Part shown: positions 35,641-43,844 of the stretch, piece after piece
How the letters are laid out: the number at the start of each line of letters is the position of its first letter
Numbering within the stretch: the stretch's first letter is position 1
Source: Lentibacillus daqui
Lineage (GTDB): Bacteria; Bacillota; Bacilli; Bacillales; Amphibacillaceae
Reading direction: 5' to 3'
Assembly: GCF_027186265.1 (NCBI RefSeq)
Contig: NZ_CP114176.1
Span: 3,286,001-3,350,000, forward strand
Length of the DNA stretch: 64,000 nt
Translations under genes and position numbers: made by a program
The notes under the pieces: generated by a model
Database searches by the model: none
What the model was told of the DNA's origin: nothing
Seen by the model: only the letters and a program-made list of their open reading frames with translations

Positions 35641-35774
35641 ACACTTGCTCCTATAAAAGAACTTTGTGGATCATATTTTTTGATCATAGTTAATATGCTG
35701 GAAAGATAACAGCAAAATGACATCCGCAATTATTTTCCAAAGGATACAGGCGGTTCATCCAAGGAGGTGAAAAT

Positions 35775-36413
35775 ATGCTCATCCGACAAAATTATTACGA
35801 TCACAAACGGCAGCAAATCCAGCAACTTGTATTGGAAATTCTGGATAATCTGCAACAAATGATGGTGCAGTTTGATGCGTATTTGCTCAAACCGACAAGC
35901 GAAAACAAAGCGTTTATTTTTGAAATTGAGAATGAGATAGATACTGATGAAAAGAAGATTGAAAAATACATCCTTGAAATAATTTCGCTGGAACAACTGA
36001 ACACATCGGAAATTAAATGGTTATTCTCGGTAAGCCGGATTATTCGCGAACTGGAGCGAATTGGCGATCAGTTAACCAATATCGTAACAATCAGTGATGT
36101 GATTGATACCAACATTCTCCGGCCTATGATCCGGTCTTTTTTTGATTACGAAAAAGATATGATATCGTGGCTCACCGCAGGCATTCAAGACAATAATGCC
36201 GAAAAGCTTCAATCCGTCATTACACACGATGCATATGTGAATCACCTAAATAAACAGACATACAAAGGTTTGGTTCATTTGATTAATGAAGAGAAGCAGT
36301 TGACTGAAAGTAAGTTAAAAATGGTAATTGTCAGCCGTTTTCTGGAACGAATCGGCGACCATCTGGTGAATGCAGCGCGGACGTATAAGGATGCGATTGA
36401 GGTTTACCAATGA
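35775..36413 (+). CDS. PhoU-domain protein
   Basis: A 212-residue all-helical protein with two PhoU repeats. Each has an E-R-I-G-D motif: RELERIGDQLTNI (about 97-109) and RFLERIGDHLVNAA (about 190-203), where the Asp and Glu residues bind metal clusters in PhoU. It is expected to modulate phosphate uptake. AAGGAGGTG lies seven bases before the ATG. The next gene encodes a Na/Pi cotransporter that has its own PhoU-like tail, so the pair probably acts together. Confidence 0.85.
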   Translation: MLIRQNYYDHKRQQIQQLVLEILDNLQQMMVQFDAYLLKPTSENKAFIFEIENEIDTDEKKIEKYILEIISLEQLNTSEIKWLFSVSRIIRELERIGDQLTNIVTISDVIDTNILRPMIRSFFDYEKDMISWLTAGIQDNNAEKLQSVITHDAYVNHLNKQTYKGLVHLINEEKQLTESKLKMVIVSRFLERIGDHLVNAARTYKDAIEVYQ

Positions 36414-36480
36414 ATTAGTGTACATCATGGTTGTTGGGTGGGGGATGAACAACATAAGAGCGGTGGAGGGTACACCAATC

Positions 36481-36669
36481 GTGGGACAGGAACTTGTCAA
36501 GTCGGGAGAGAGTCTTGCTAACCCGGGAGACAAATACGTTATGTCGGGACACAAGGTCGTCTACTCGGGAGAAAACCCCGTTATGTCGGGACACAAGGTC
36601 GTCCACTCGGGAGAAAACCATGCTATGTCGGGACACAAACTCACTTACTCGGGAGACAACGCTGCTAAA
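36481..36669 (+). repeat. 21-bp-period array F (9 units, TCGGGA(C/G)ACAA core)
   Basis: Nine units of exactly 21 bp from 36481. TCGGGACACAAGGTCGTC and TCGGGAGAAAACC types alternate, giving a 42-bp superperiod. The core is unrelated to arrays A to E, but pitch and layout are the same. It lies between phoU and nptA, inside the probable operon. Confidence 0.9.
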
Positions 36670-36782
36670 TCCGAAATAACACACAATCCAACACCAGATA
36701 CCTCCCATCTGCTACCAAATAAAACTCATTCGACACCCCCGCCCTACAACAAACGCACAATAAAATAGAAAGAGGAATCCTT

Positions 36783-38387
36783 ATGCTTACATGTATATTA
36801 GGCTTTTTTGGTGGCTTGGGAATTTTCCTTTATGGTACGCACCTGCTCAGCAACGGCCTGCAAAAGGTGGGCGCATCCAAAATGCGAAAATCCCTTGCTG
36901 CCATGACTAATACTCGATGGAAAGGCATTTTAAGCGGAATTAGTGTGACATTTTTCTTACAAAGCAGCACCGTTACGAACATTCTTGTCGTTGGACTAGT
37001 GAGCAGCTCCATCATTACCCTGTCGCAAGCATTCGGCATTGTGCTTGGATCAGCGATAGGAACGACGCTTACTGTGCAGATTTTAACGTTTGATGTGGCA
37101 CGCTATGCATCGATTTTCATTTTTCTTGGTGCAGTTTTTATCATGTTTTTGAACAAGAATATATGGAAATCGATTGGCCAAATAGCACTCAGTATTGGCT
37201 TTATTTTCTTTGGGATTGGCGTCATCACATCTTCCTTGGAACCGTTAAGTGAAAAGGATGCTGTTTTACATTTTCTGGTCACTCTTTCACAAAATCCAAT
37301 TCTATTTGCAATAATTGGCATGATTTTTACCGCCCTAATGCATAGCAGTGCTGCAATGATTATTATCGGGATTGCCTTTGTAACATCAGACGTACTGACC
37401 CTACCGGATGTATTACCACTCGTCCTTGGTGCCAACGTTGGGGCAACATTGCCAGTCGTCATTTCTAGCCTTGCCTCCCAACTGGAAGGAAAGAAACTTG
37501 CACTATTTTATTTTTTATTTAAAGGTATCGGTGTGGTTATCGCTATGTCATTGTTAGCCTTTATCACCGATTGGATTCATTATTTGCCTGGTAACCCAGC
37601 ACGGCAGATTGCTCATTTTCATACGGCGTTTAACATTGCGATTGCCATGTTATTTTTCCCATTTCTGCCCTGGATTGCGACATTGTTTAAACGGTTTTTC
37701 CCGCAACAGCAAACTGCAACTGCACCCAATTTTCAAATCTATCTCAATGAGAGCTTATTGACTGTACCCGAGGAGGCTTTGATTAGTAGTAAACAGGAAA
37801 TTTTCCGGTTGGCTGACATGGTTCGGGAAAATATGATTAATCAGTTGAAAGGTTATATCGACGGCACGGTTACGAAAGACGACATCGATCGGGTCGAACA
37901 AGCGATTGATGCTTCCTACATCAAAATACAGCAATATTTACTAAAAGTTGGTCAGCTTGATTTGTCGAGCAGCCAGTCAAATGAGGAAGTCAAATTGTTG
38001 AACATTTTAAATGATATTGAACATATCGGGGATATTGTGATTCGGTTTATTAGCAAAGCAGAAAAAGTTAGTGAGAAAAACATTGCATTAAGTGAAAAAG
38101 ACCAGGGACAACTAACCGAATTGCTTGGATATATTGAACAATCCTATACTGATTCATTACAGGCATTTAAGGAAGACGATCTAAAAAAGGCGCGAAAGAA
38201 TATCCAATCCCAGTCGGCCGTCAACCAGTTTGAAAAAGATGCCAAATTTGAGCACTTCAACAACCTGATCACCAAACAGGAACACAATCCGGACATCAGC
38301 GCCGTCTACCTGGATATCATCAACCAGCTCATGCAAGTTTACCATCACACCATGAACATCTCGCGCACCGTACTTGGTTTGATTTAG
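36783..38387 (+). CDS. Na+/phosphate cotransporter of the NptA/YjbB type
   Basis: A 534-residue protein. Residues 1-305 hold two inverted Na/Pi repeats with the family motifs GGLGIFLYGTHLLSNGLQ, FLQSSTVTNILVVGL and, in the second repeat, LMHSSAAMIIIGI; the Q-S-S and H-S-S loops line the transport path. Residues 330-534 form a PhoU-like helical domain (NDIEHIGDIVIRF). It takes up or exports phosphate with sodium. ATG 36783 follows GAGGAATCC. With phoU it forms a phosphate unit. The gene ends before a strong terminator. Confidence 0.92.
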   Translation: MLTCILGFFGGLGIFLYGTHLLSNGLQKVGASKMRKSLAAMTNTRWKGILSGISVTFFLQSSTVTNILVVGLVSSSIITLSQAFGIVLGSAIGTTLTVQILTFDVARYASIFIFLGAVFIMFLNKNIWKSIGQIALSIGFIFFGIGVITSSLEPLSEKDAVLHFLVTLSQNPILFAIIGMIFTALMHSSAAMIIIGIAFVTSDVLTLPDVLPLVLGANVGATLPVVISSLASQLEGKKLALFYFLFKGIGVVIAMSLLAFITDWIHYLPGNPARQIAHFHTAFNIAIAMLFFPFLPWIATLFKRFFPQQQTATAPNFQIYLNESLLTVPEEALISSKQEIFRLADMVRENMINQLKGYIDGTVTKDDIDRVEQAIDASYIKIQQYLLKVGQLDLSSSQSNEEVKLLNILNDIEHIGDIVIRFISKAEKVSEKNIALSEKDQGQLTELLGYIEQSYTDSLQAFKEDDLKKARKNIQSQSAVNQFEKDAKFEHFNNLITKQEHNPDISAVYLDIINQLMQVYHHTMNISRTVLGLI

Positions 38388-38476
38388 GGAGAGTGGCTAT
38401 TCCGATGACATCTCCAACTAATACTATCTATATCATGATTGCCTAGAAATAATTCTCCCACATTCTTGCAAAATTC

Positions 38477-38519
38477 AAGCATGTTTTGATTCAACCTTTT
38501 CAAAACATGCTTCTTCATT
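38477..38519 (+). terminator. Terminator of nptA
   Basis: AAGCATGTTTTGA pairs with TCAAAACATGCTT around a 10-base loop, followed by CTTCATTT. Confidence 0.75.
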
Positions 38520-38662
38520 TGCCTTTCATCCGTAAATAATTCTACATTTTCAGAAACTACTACCCAGCCTCATTACCCACCTGAACAATTAATTTTAGTT
38601 AAAAATACCTATGTAAACCGTGAAACATACGACAATCGCATACATGGAAAGGAAATTAATTA

Positions 38663-38860
38663 TCAGATATAATGATTTAATAGTTTCCAATGTTGCCCCT
38701 GCCCAGTTAACAAATAATTTCTGTATAAATTCAATAGATCATCTAACTCCTGGCTGCATTTCACTGTCTCTTCATGGGTAAATCCCTTTTCATAAGCTAA
38801 ATCAATCATTTGTCTTCTTTTTATATGGATTGACTCCTGTAAATTTTTATGTATATACAA
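38663..38860 (-). CDS. Spo0E-family aspartyl-phosphate phosphatase
   Basis: A 65-residue helical hairpin. IHIKRRQMIDLAYEKGFTHE and the motif SQELDDLLNLYRN are those of the Spo0E/YisI/YnzD family, which removes phosphate from Spo0A and holds back sporulation. The S-Q-E-L-D motif is complete. The ATG follows an AT-rich leader and no strong ribosome binding site is visible. It stands alone. It supports the view that the organism sporulates through Spo0A. Confidence 0.85.
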   Translation of the reverse strand: MYIHKNLQESIHIKRRQMIDLAYEKGFTHEETVKCSQELDDLLNLYRNYLLTGQGQHWKLLNHYI

Positions 38861-39047
38861 TTAAAATACCCCCAACCCATGATATATATTATTTAGTTTA
38901 TAGGACTTTAGTATGAAAGTAAACACATTCCATACTAAATTACCAAAAGCTTCATTATTACATTTTCATTACAATTGAGTTATGACGATATAATCTTTCT
39001 GAAATTTTGATACAATGGGGACATATCTACTATCAGGGGGCGGCTTG

Positions 39048-39191
39048 ATGGAACCAGTCATCTTGTATATAAAATTATCCAAGGAGTTCGAAAGCAAATT
39101 AAATAGAAAGCTTACAAATAATGAAGAAGAATTCCTTAAATGGATTGTCCAGGAAAAACGTAATGAAGAAAAATCGACAGTATCTTGTTAA
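39048..39191 (+). CDS. Small 47-residue protein of unknown function
   Basis: MEPVILYIKLSKEFESKLNR, followed by an acidic and basic helix (NNEEEFLKWIVQEKRNEEKS). GGGGGCGG precedes the ATG at 39048. It has the look of a small conserved Bacillaceae protein with a single amphipathic helix, but I cannot name a family. It faces a terminator-like hairpin that belongs to the other strand. Confidence 0.5.
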   Translation: MEPVILYIKLSKEFESKLNRKLTNNEEEFLKWIVQEKRNEEKSTVSC

Positions 39192-39207
39192 GTTCTGTCC
39201 CAGAGCC

Positions 39208-39253
39208 ACTAAAATAAAAAATTGGATGCCCATGGGTTGAAGGTGGGCATCCA
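39208..39253 (-). terminator. Minus-strand terminator without an obvious gene
   Basis: On the minus strand TGGATGCCCA and TGGGCATCCA form a 10-bp stem, followed by AATTTTTTATTTTAG. No called gene on that strand precedes it, so it may end an uncharacterised short transcript from the 39254-39560 gap, which shows no other feature. Confidence 0.5.
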
Positions 39254-39560
39254 TCGAAAAACAAAACTCCAAACCTGTGTTCAATGTTATTTACCCATTG
39301 AATATGGTAATTAAACATAAGGAACATTATTTATTCCACGCCATAAGCATGTGCCTTTAGAGATTGTGATGCAGTTTTTAAAGCGATTATGTTAAAAAAC
39401 AAAATTCAAAAGTGAAAGCATAAATAAATGACATTCATTCTCAGTAATAAAATACGATATGCTCCCCCCTATCCAATCATCCATCATCAGAAACCGTGCC
39501 CCTGTCCCAAAAATGTGATAGACTTAATATAACAATCATTCGCAGTAAAAGGAGAACAAC

Positions 39561-40346
39561 ATGACCTACCAGGTACTTTTTCTCGACATCGATGGGACGA
39601 TATTAAAACCAGACCATACCTACACGGCATCAACCAAAGATGCGATTACCCAGCTTAAAGAAAAGGGCATTGAGGTTTTTCTCGCAACCGGAAGACCAAT
39701 CCATGAACTTTCTGAGCTGGCCGATGAACTTGGTATTACCTCATTTATTGGTTACAACGGTGCACACGCCATCTACAAAAACCAGTCCATTATTGACGAG
39801 CCCATGAATCCAGATACGATTGCGACATTTTTGCAGATTGCAAGTGATCGTGGACAAGAACTCGTGTTATATACTAGCGAAAAAAATTATTATACAGCTC
39901 TGGATACACCAGAAGTCAACCAATTCATCGAAACATTCCAAATGCACAAAAACGAGCGTTTCACCAGCGAAATAATGAACCGGGTGCTTGGCGCAACCAT
40001 CATTAACATGAATCCAGCGGACGTTATCCATTATGAATTTGATGCTAATATCCACCTTTCCCAAGTAAACATAACTGGTGTCGAACATTGCTATGACATT
40101 ATTCGCAAAACCGTCAACAAAGGAGAAGCGGTTAAGCGTGTACTCAAACGTTTGGATATTCCCAAAGAAAGTGCGATTGCCTTTGGGGATGGGATGAATG
40201 ATAAAGAAATGCTGCAAACCGTTGGAGAGGGCTTCGCTATGGGAAATGCCAGCCCAGCTTTATCGCAATATGCAAACCGCAGAACAACAACGGTGGAGAA
40301 TTCCGGAATTTTTAATGGATTGAAGCAATTGGGTTTGGTTAGGTAA
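39561..40346 (+). CDS. Cof-type HAD phosphatase
   Basis: A 261-residue HAD protein with a C2 cap. Motif I is LFLDIDGTIL, motif II LATGRP, motif III the Lys in NKGEAVKRVLKRL and motif IV AFGDGMNDKEMLQTVG. It matches YkrA/YwpJ-like hydrolases. AAAAGGAGAAC precedes the ATG. It is a single gene; the putative ncRNA promoter starts 17 bases after its stop. Confidence 0.9.
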   Translation: MTYQVLFLDIDGTILKPDHTYTASTKDAITQLKEKGIEVFLATGRPIHELSELADELGITSFIGYNGAHAIYKNQSIIDEPMNPDTIATFLQIASDRGQELVLYTSEKNYYTALDTPEVNQFIETFQMHKNERFTSEIMNRVLGATIINMNPADVIHYEFDANIHLSQVNITGVEHCYDIIRKTVNKGEAVKRVLKRLDIPKESAIAFGDGMNDKEMLQTVGEGFAMGNASPALSQYANRRTTTVENSGIFNGLKQLGLVR

Positions 40347-40362
40347 ATAAGAAAAACGAACG

Positions 40363-40390
40363 TGTACATTTGTTAAAATCGTGGTATAAT
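40363..40390 (+). promoter_or_regulatory. Promoter of the putative ncRNA
   Basis: TGTACA at 40363-40368, a 16-base spacer and a perfect TATAAT at 40385-40390. Confidence 0.6.
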
Positions 40391-40565
40391 AACGGTAGAG
40401 ATCCATAAAATAATAACGACCGCCTCATGAGACCAACATGAAGCGGCCGAATAGACTAGACCCCATCAAGAGGGTCAGGCAGCATTAAGAAAAAATAATC
40501 CCTCAGCGCCACCTGAACGCATAAGGAGTGTGCTAGGATAAAAAGGTGTATATGTTGCGACAAGG

Positions 40566-40601
40566 TAAAAAATACCACAGTAACACTCACTGCGGTAGAC
40601 C
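40566..40601 (+). repeat. 36-bp duplicated hairpin sequence, copy 1
   Basis: Identical over 36 bases to 58146-58181. It contains TACCACAGT and ACTGCGGTA arms. This copy lies within the putative ncRNA; the other flanks the IS91-like transposase. Confidence 0.85.
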
Positions 40602-40617
40602 GTCTTTCAATAAGATA

Positions 40618-40656
40618 AGCCGAAACTGGAATTCCAGTTTCGGCTTCTTTGTTTTT
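40618..40656 (+). terminator. Terminator of the putative ncRNA
   Basis: AGCCGAAACTGGAA and TTCCAGTTTCGGCT form a perfect 14-bp stem without an added loop sequence, followed by TCTTTGTTTTT. Confidence 0.85.
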
Positions 40657-40704
40657 GGAAAAAGTATGTCGCTGTGATTAGATACAACTGTTGTGGAATA
40701 TTTG

Positions 40705-40726
40705 CTGTCGATATTTCCCGGGAAAT
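40705..40726. repeat. CTGTCGATATTTCCCGGG repeat, copy 2
   Basis: Twenty-two bases identical to 29680-29701, the left arm of the hairpin there. Here the right arm is degenerate (GTCGATTCTTTCCCG). Confidence 0.6.
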
Positions 40727-40787
40727 AGCTATTATTGTTGTCGATTCTTTCCCGTCAAAAAAGTTTTTCCCGTTGTTAAATATCTCC

Positions 40788-41447
40788 TTATATCAAATCA
40801 TAAACCAAAAACCGTTCATCCAGGTCCCAGTCGTATAACCCTGGCACAATAATCTCCTGCTTCAAGGTGAACATTGTTTCACTTTCCAAAAAATCGATAT
40901 ATTTTTCGTCTGGATAATACAAAATGAGTTCAGCGTCCCTATCAGTTTCGGCAACCGATACCAAAATATGATCGACAACTTTCCGGAAAATCTGGATGGA
41001 AAAAGGGTTAAAAAAATAAAAATAGGTATCTTCCGGGACAATTCGATATTCTTCCGCCAGACAATTAATAAATTCAATTGGTTGCTGTTGATTTTTTGTA
41101 TTATGCAAATAGCTTCTTAGATTGTCAGACGCACCTTTTAGTAAATCCTGATCCATTTCAATTCCTTTTACAGCTAATTCTTGAAAATAATGCAGATAAA
41201 AATTCAAACGACCTTTTCCGCATCCAAAATCCACTACCTGACTGCCAGCCTTTATCGAATAATTGGTAAATAATGTATCAAGTGCGTCATAGGGTGTCGG
41301 TTCATATGGGTAGTGATAAGGTGAATCGGGATATGCAACGTTCTTACTTTCTCCTGTCTTGACGTGCAGCAATTTATCATAATAGTACTCTCTGATAGAT
41401 CTGGGTCTTTTTGCAGTATGCCATTGATGCCCACAGATTATAAGCAC
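40788..41447 (-). CDS. SAM-dependent methyltransferase
   Basis: About 219 residues with a class I methyltransferase core. VVDFGCGKGRLNFYLHYF is motif I (SAM binding), VKGIEMDQDL the acidic loop, and FYFFNPFS occupies the position of motif IV. The last third (IIVPGLYDWDLDERFLVYDL) is not typical of any small-molecule subgroup that I can name. The start is unclear: GTG 41447 has AAAGGAT too close. It lies after the YwqI-like gene on the same strand, in the place where an LXG toxin gene would be expected. Confidence 0.7.
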   Translation of the reverse strand: MLIICGHQWHTAKRPRSIREYYYDKLLHVKTGESKNVAYPDSPYHYPYEPTPYDALDTLFTNYSIKAGSQVVDFGCGKGRLNFYLHYFQELAVKGIEMDQDLLKGASDNLRSYLHNTKNQQQPIEFINCLAEEYRIVPEDTYFYFFNPFSIQIFRKVVDHILVSVAETDRDAELILYYPDEKYIDFLESETMFTLKQEIIVPGLYDWDLDERFLVYDLI

Positions 41448-41533
41448 ATCCTTTCATTCATTTCGCTTTCAAAAGGAATTCCGGTAAAAATCCCTGCAAT
41501 ATTACTTCCATTTTACAGAGTATTCAGCTCTAT

Positions 41534-41812
41534 TTAATCAGAAAATTGTATTGCATCTGCTGCCTTTTCATCCGTTTTCTGCATCGTTTGCACCGACCGA
41601 ATTGTAGCCTCTTTATTGTTAAGCAACAATGACTGATAGGATCCGATGATATCATCCAGCGCTTGATTAATCGTATTCAGTTTATCGGCCATATCAAGTT
41701 GATTATCATCCGCAATCATAACATGGATCGATTCCAAGGCTTGACCCGATGACTCCATTTCATTTAGTGTCTGCTCCACGTCCGCAAAACTAATCTTTAC
41801 TTCTGTACCCAT
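41534..41812 (-). CDS. YwqI-like (DUF5344) type VII secretion partner
   Basis: A 92-residue helical hairpin (VEQTLNEMESSGQALESIHV, then DDIIGSYQSLLLNNKEATIR) of the YwqI family. Such WXG100-sized proteins bind the LXG domain of their toxin and guide it to the type VII secretion system. GGGGGAG lies upstream of ATG 41812, eight bases after the YwqH-like stop. No LXG gene follows; the only one in the window is 22 kb away. Confidence 0.75.
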   Translation of the reverse strand: MGTEVKISFADVEQTLNEMESSGQALESIHVMIADDNQLDMADKLNTINQALDDIIGSYQSLLLNNKEATIRSVQTMQKTDEKAADAIQFSD

Positions 41813-41819
41813 GGATTAC

Positions 41820-42224
41820 TTAACTCCCCCTTCGCTGTGACCGCAAATCACTTAACAGTCTGTTTTTGGATGCATAATCACTTTCCATATCGCCAATTGA
41901 TGCGCGTATTTCCTCAATTTTATCCGTTAACAGGAAAATGATATGATCTAGTTGCTGATCCGGGATGGATTTATACGTTGCCTTAATTTCACCGTTTCGG
42001 AACCCATCAAATTGATTTGCCTGTTGCCCATTCCACGTACGCCTCGACAAGTCCGGGTCGAGGCAGTACCGTTGATTGACCTGGAATTCCTCTTGATAAT
42101 CTTCAAGTTGTAGATGCGTTGTTTTTAACCGTTCTAATTCGTCACGTTTTTGGATAAGTTGTTGATTCATGGAGTAAATGGTGCTCTGAAGGGTTGTGAT
42201 TTGCATATCAATTGTATCATTCAT
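41820..42224 (-). CDS. YwqH-like (DUF5082) type VII secretion partner
   Basis: A 134-residue coiled-coil protein (MQITTLQSTIYSMNQQLIQK, RDELERLKTTHLQLEDYQEE) with the RTWNGQQANQF motif of DUF5082 proteins, a variant of the W-x-G turn. In B. subtilis, ywqH-ywqI precede the LXG toxin gene ywqJ. Here the first two genes are kept in order, but the toxin is missing. ATG 42224 with GGCGGTG upstream is preferred to GTG 42236. Confidence 0.75.
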   Translation of the reverse strand: MNDTIDMQITTLQSTIYSMNQQLIQKRDELERLKTTHLQLEDYQEEFQVNQRYCLDPDLSRRTWNGQQANQFDGFRNGEIKATYKSIPDQQLDHIIFLLTDKIEEIRASIGDMESDYASKNRLLSDLRSQRRGS

Positions 42225-42521
42225 TTCTTGTTTCACCGCCTGATCTGCTTAAATCTTAAAGTAGAATTATTTCTCAGCCATCTACACATTATATGGTATT
42301 ATCACCCTAGGCAACAGGGGTAGAACGTACTGTTTTTTAGTTCAAATAAATTAGGCATTAAGCCTCATTTATTCAAGTGTTTTTCATGTGCGAAAACAGG
42401 GAAAACTATTGATACATCAAGCACAACATTTCAGGTAGATGTCTGGCACGCATATGATTGACGTAAATTCAAAAATTGGTCGGTGCCTTATGCAAATTAT
42501 TCAGTGAAAGGATGATGTTAA

Positions 42522-42920
42522 ATGAATAAACGCTTCACTTTAAAAACAAACCGGCATTCGGAAATGATTGAGATTACACCTACGCTAGAGCAGTGGCTTC
42601 GTGAAATGAAAGTAAAAGATGGCATTTTAATTGTTTCATCCTTACACACGACAGCTGGGATTACTGTGAATGAAAATGCCGACCCCGATGTCAAAACTGA
42701 TATGCTTATGCGGCTCGATGAAATCTATCCATGGAACCACCCACAAGACTTGCATGTCGAAGGAAATACGGCAGCCCATTTAAAAACGAGTACTGTTGGA
42801 CATGCCCAAACCATCATTATTTCTGACGGGGAACTCGTACTTGGTACATGGCAAGGGGTATATTTTTGTGAATTTGACGGGCCACGCAATCGAAAATATC
42901 ATGCGAAATTGATCGCCTGA
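42522..42920 (+). CDS. YjbQ family protein (UPF0047)
   Basis: A 132-residue protein of the YjbQ family: SSLHTTAGITVNENADPDVK, HAQTIIISDGELVLGTWQGV and FCEFDGPRNRKYHAKLI are its signatures. Conserved His and Cys residues suggest a small metal-binding enzyme, and weak thiamine phosphate synthase activity has been reported for the family. GAAAGGATG precedes the ATG. It is a single gene; the real role is unsettled. Confidence 0.9.
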   Translation: MNKRFTLKTNRHSEMIEITPTLEQWLREMKVKDGILIVSSLHTTAGITVNENADPDVKTDMLMRLDEIYPWNHPQDLHVEGNTAAHLKTSTVGHAQTIIISDGELVLGTWQGVYFCEFDGPRNRKYHAKLIA

Positions 42921-42999
42921 TGATTTAACAAAATCATGGAACGGCTTCAACCGAATTCGCGCAAAGTGCAGGGCTGGAATTAAAAATATAAATTAAATT

Positions 43000-43062
43000 T
43001 TATCGGCGGTTTCAGCTCATTTTACGGCGGTTTACATATTTTTTACGGCGATTCCGATATTT
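43000..43062 (+). repeat. Short 21-bp-period array H (3 units, TTTACGGCGGTTT core)
   Basis: Three blocks of 21 bp from 43000, each with T(C/A)CGGCG(G/A)TT at the same offset. Different core from arrays A to G, same pitch. Convergent gap between yjbQ and the DUF2922 gene. Confidence 0.65.
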
Positions 43063-43104
43063 CATGGAGGCGGAGGCCAACGTTAGAAAAACTTCCCCAC
43101 CTCC

Positions 43105-43148
43105 GCTAAAACAAAAAGGGCAGCACGTTGTCACAACGCACCGCCCTC
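43105..43148 (-). terminator. Terminator of the DUF1659/DUF2922 pair
   Basis: On the minus strand AGGGCGGTGCGTTGT pairs, with small mismatches, with ACAACGTGCTGCCCT and is followed by TTTTTGTTTT. Confidence 0.8.
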
Positions 43149-43153
43149 TATCA

Positions 43154-43369
43154 TTAGTCAAGCTCAATCTCCGTCACCTGATGATCAACCAGTCGGGCTC
43201 CCTTGATTGAAACAAGGTCACCTCCTGAAGTTGTAAACACATCCTGGCTGATAATCTCATCCATTGCGCTTTTAACAGCTGCTGGATCAACTGGTTCCAC
43301 CGGTTTATCCAGCGAATAGGTAACGGTTTTGCCATCTTCATTTAAAAATTTCAACTCAAGCTTTTTCAC
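43154..43369 (-). CDS. DUF2922 family protein
   Basis: A 71-residue protein (KLELKFLNEDGKTVTYSLDK, then VKSAMDEIISQDVF and GARLVDHQVTEIEL) matching DUF2922. Members are nearly always next to a DUF1659 gene, as here. The function of the pair is unknown. It is the second gene of the unit. Confidence 0.8.
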   Translation of the reverse strand: MKKLELKFLNEDGKTVTYSLDKPVEPVDPAAVKSAMDEIISQDVFTTSGGDLVSIKGARLVDHQVTEIELD

Positions 43370-43416
43370 GTTTCCACCTCCTCTTTACCCGCCATGTATG
43401 AGCCCCGGTCCTGAAC

Positions 43417-43647
43417 CTATGACTCCATAATCTGGGAGCTGTCTTTACGTTCGATGTCGTAAAGTGGAAGCTCCTGCAATTCGACAAAAGCATGGGCTAG
43501 GGCATAAAGCTGATCAGAAGTTGCTTCAGGCTTGATATTATTGAAGCTCTTCGTCTTATAAACCTGCTTCCCTGAGTCCATATCCAGGCCATCGTCCAGG
43601 ATAATTTGCAAAGTGGAACTATACAATTCTGCTACTGCCATGTTCAT
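43417..43647 (-). CDS. DUF1659 family protein
   Basis: A 76-residue protein (STLQIILDDGLDMDSGKQVY, KTKSFNNIKPEATSDQLYAL) of the DUF1659 family. AGGAGG precedes its start. It is the first gene of the conserved DUF1659-DUF2922 pair, whose role is unknown. Confidence 0.8.
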   Translation of the reverse strand: MNMAVAELYSSTLQIILDDGLDMDSGKQVYKTKSFNNIKPEATSDQLYALAHAFVELQELPLYDIERKDSSQIMES

Positions 43648-43767
43648 CTCCTCCTTTCACAACTACAATCGTTTGTGGATGGAGAAAGGTGCCATGTGAT
43701 TAGTAAATTTAATATATACCATTACTGCCGTGCCCTCTATTTTAGAGAAAGAGACGATAGCTAAAAA

Positions 43768-43809
43768 TGAAAAAGCAGCGAACAAGTTACCCGATCCGCT
43801 GCTTTTTCA
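43768..43809. terminator. Symmetrical terminator after tagA
   Basis: TGAAAAAGCAGCG and CGCTGCTTTTTCA form a perfect 13-bp stem. On the minus strand it ends in T-rich sequence 36 bases after the tagA stop. Confidence 0.85.
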
Positions 43810-43844
43810 AGGATACATCTCTCACTACACACGCTGTCCTGCTT

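Larger units (their letters stand above)
40397..40656 (+). ncRNA. Putative structured noncoding RNA of about 260 nt
   Basis: Between a vegetative-type promoter and a strong terminator lies a stretch with no credible reading frame but several hairpins: CCGCCTCATG with CATGAAGCGG (40422-40448), GACCC with GGGTC (about 40459-40476), and TACCACAGT with ACTGCGGTA (40573-40597). No gene on the same strand follows, so it is not a leader. It does not resemble tmRNA, RNase P RNA, SRP RNA or a standard riboswitch that I know. It may be a regulatory RNA or the antitoxin RNA of a type I toxin pair. Confidence 0.5.

Noticed and set aside
35392..35709. Long frames on both strands across array E
   Set aside because: Three mutually exclusive frames are open over the same repeat, which is a result of the 21-bp period and not evidence for a protein.
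3143..36669. Arrays A to F as CRISPR arrays
   Set aside because: Unit length 21 with no separate spacers of constant length, no leader and no cas genes; the variable half is itself repetitive.
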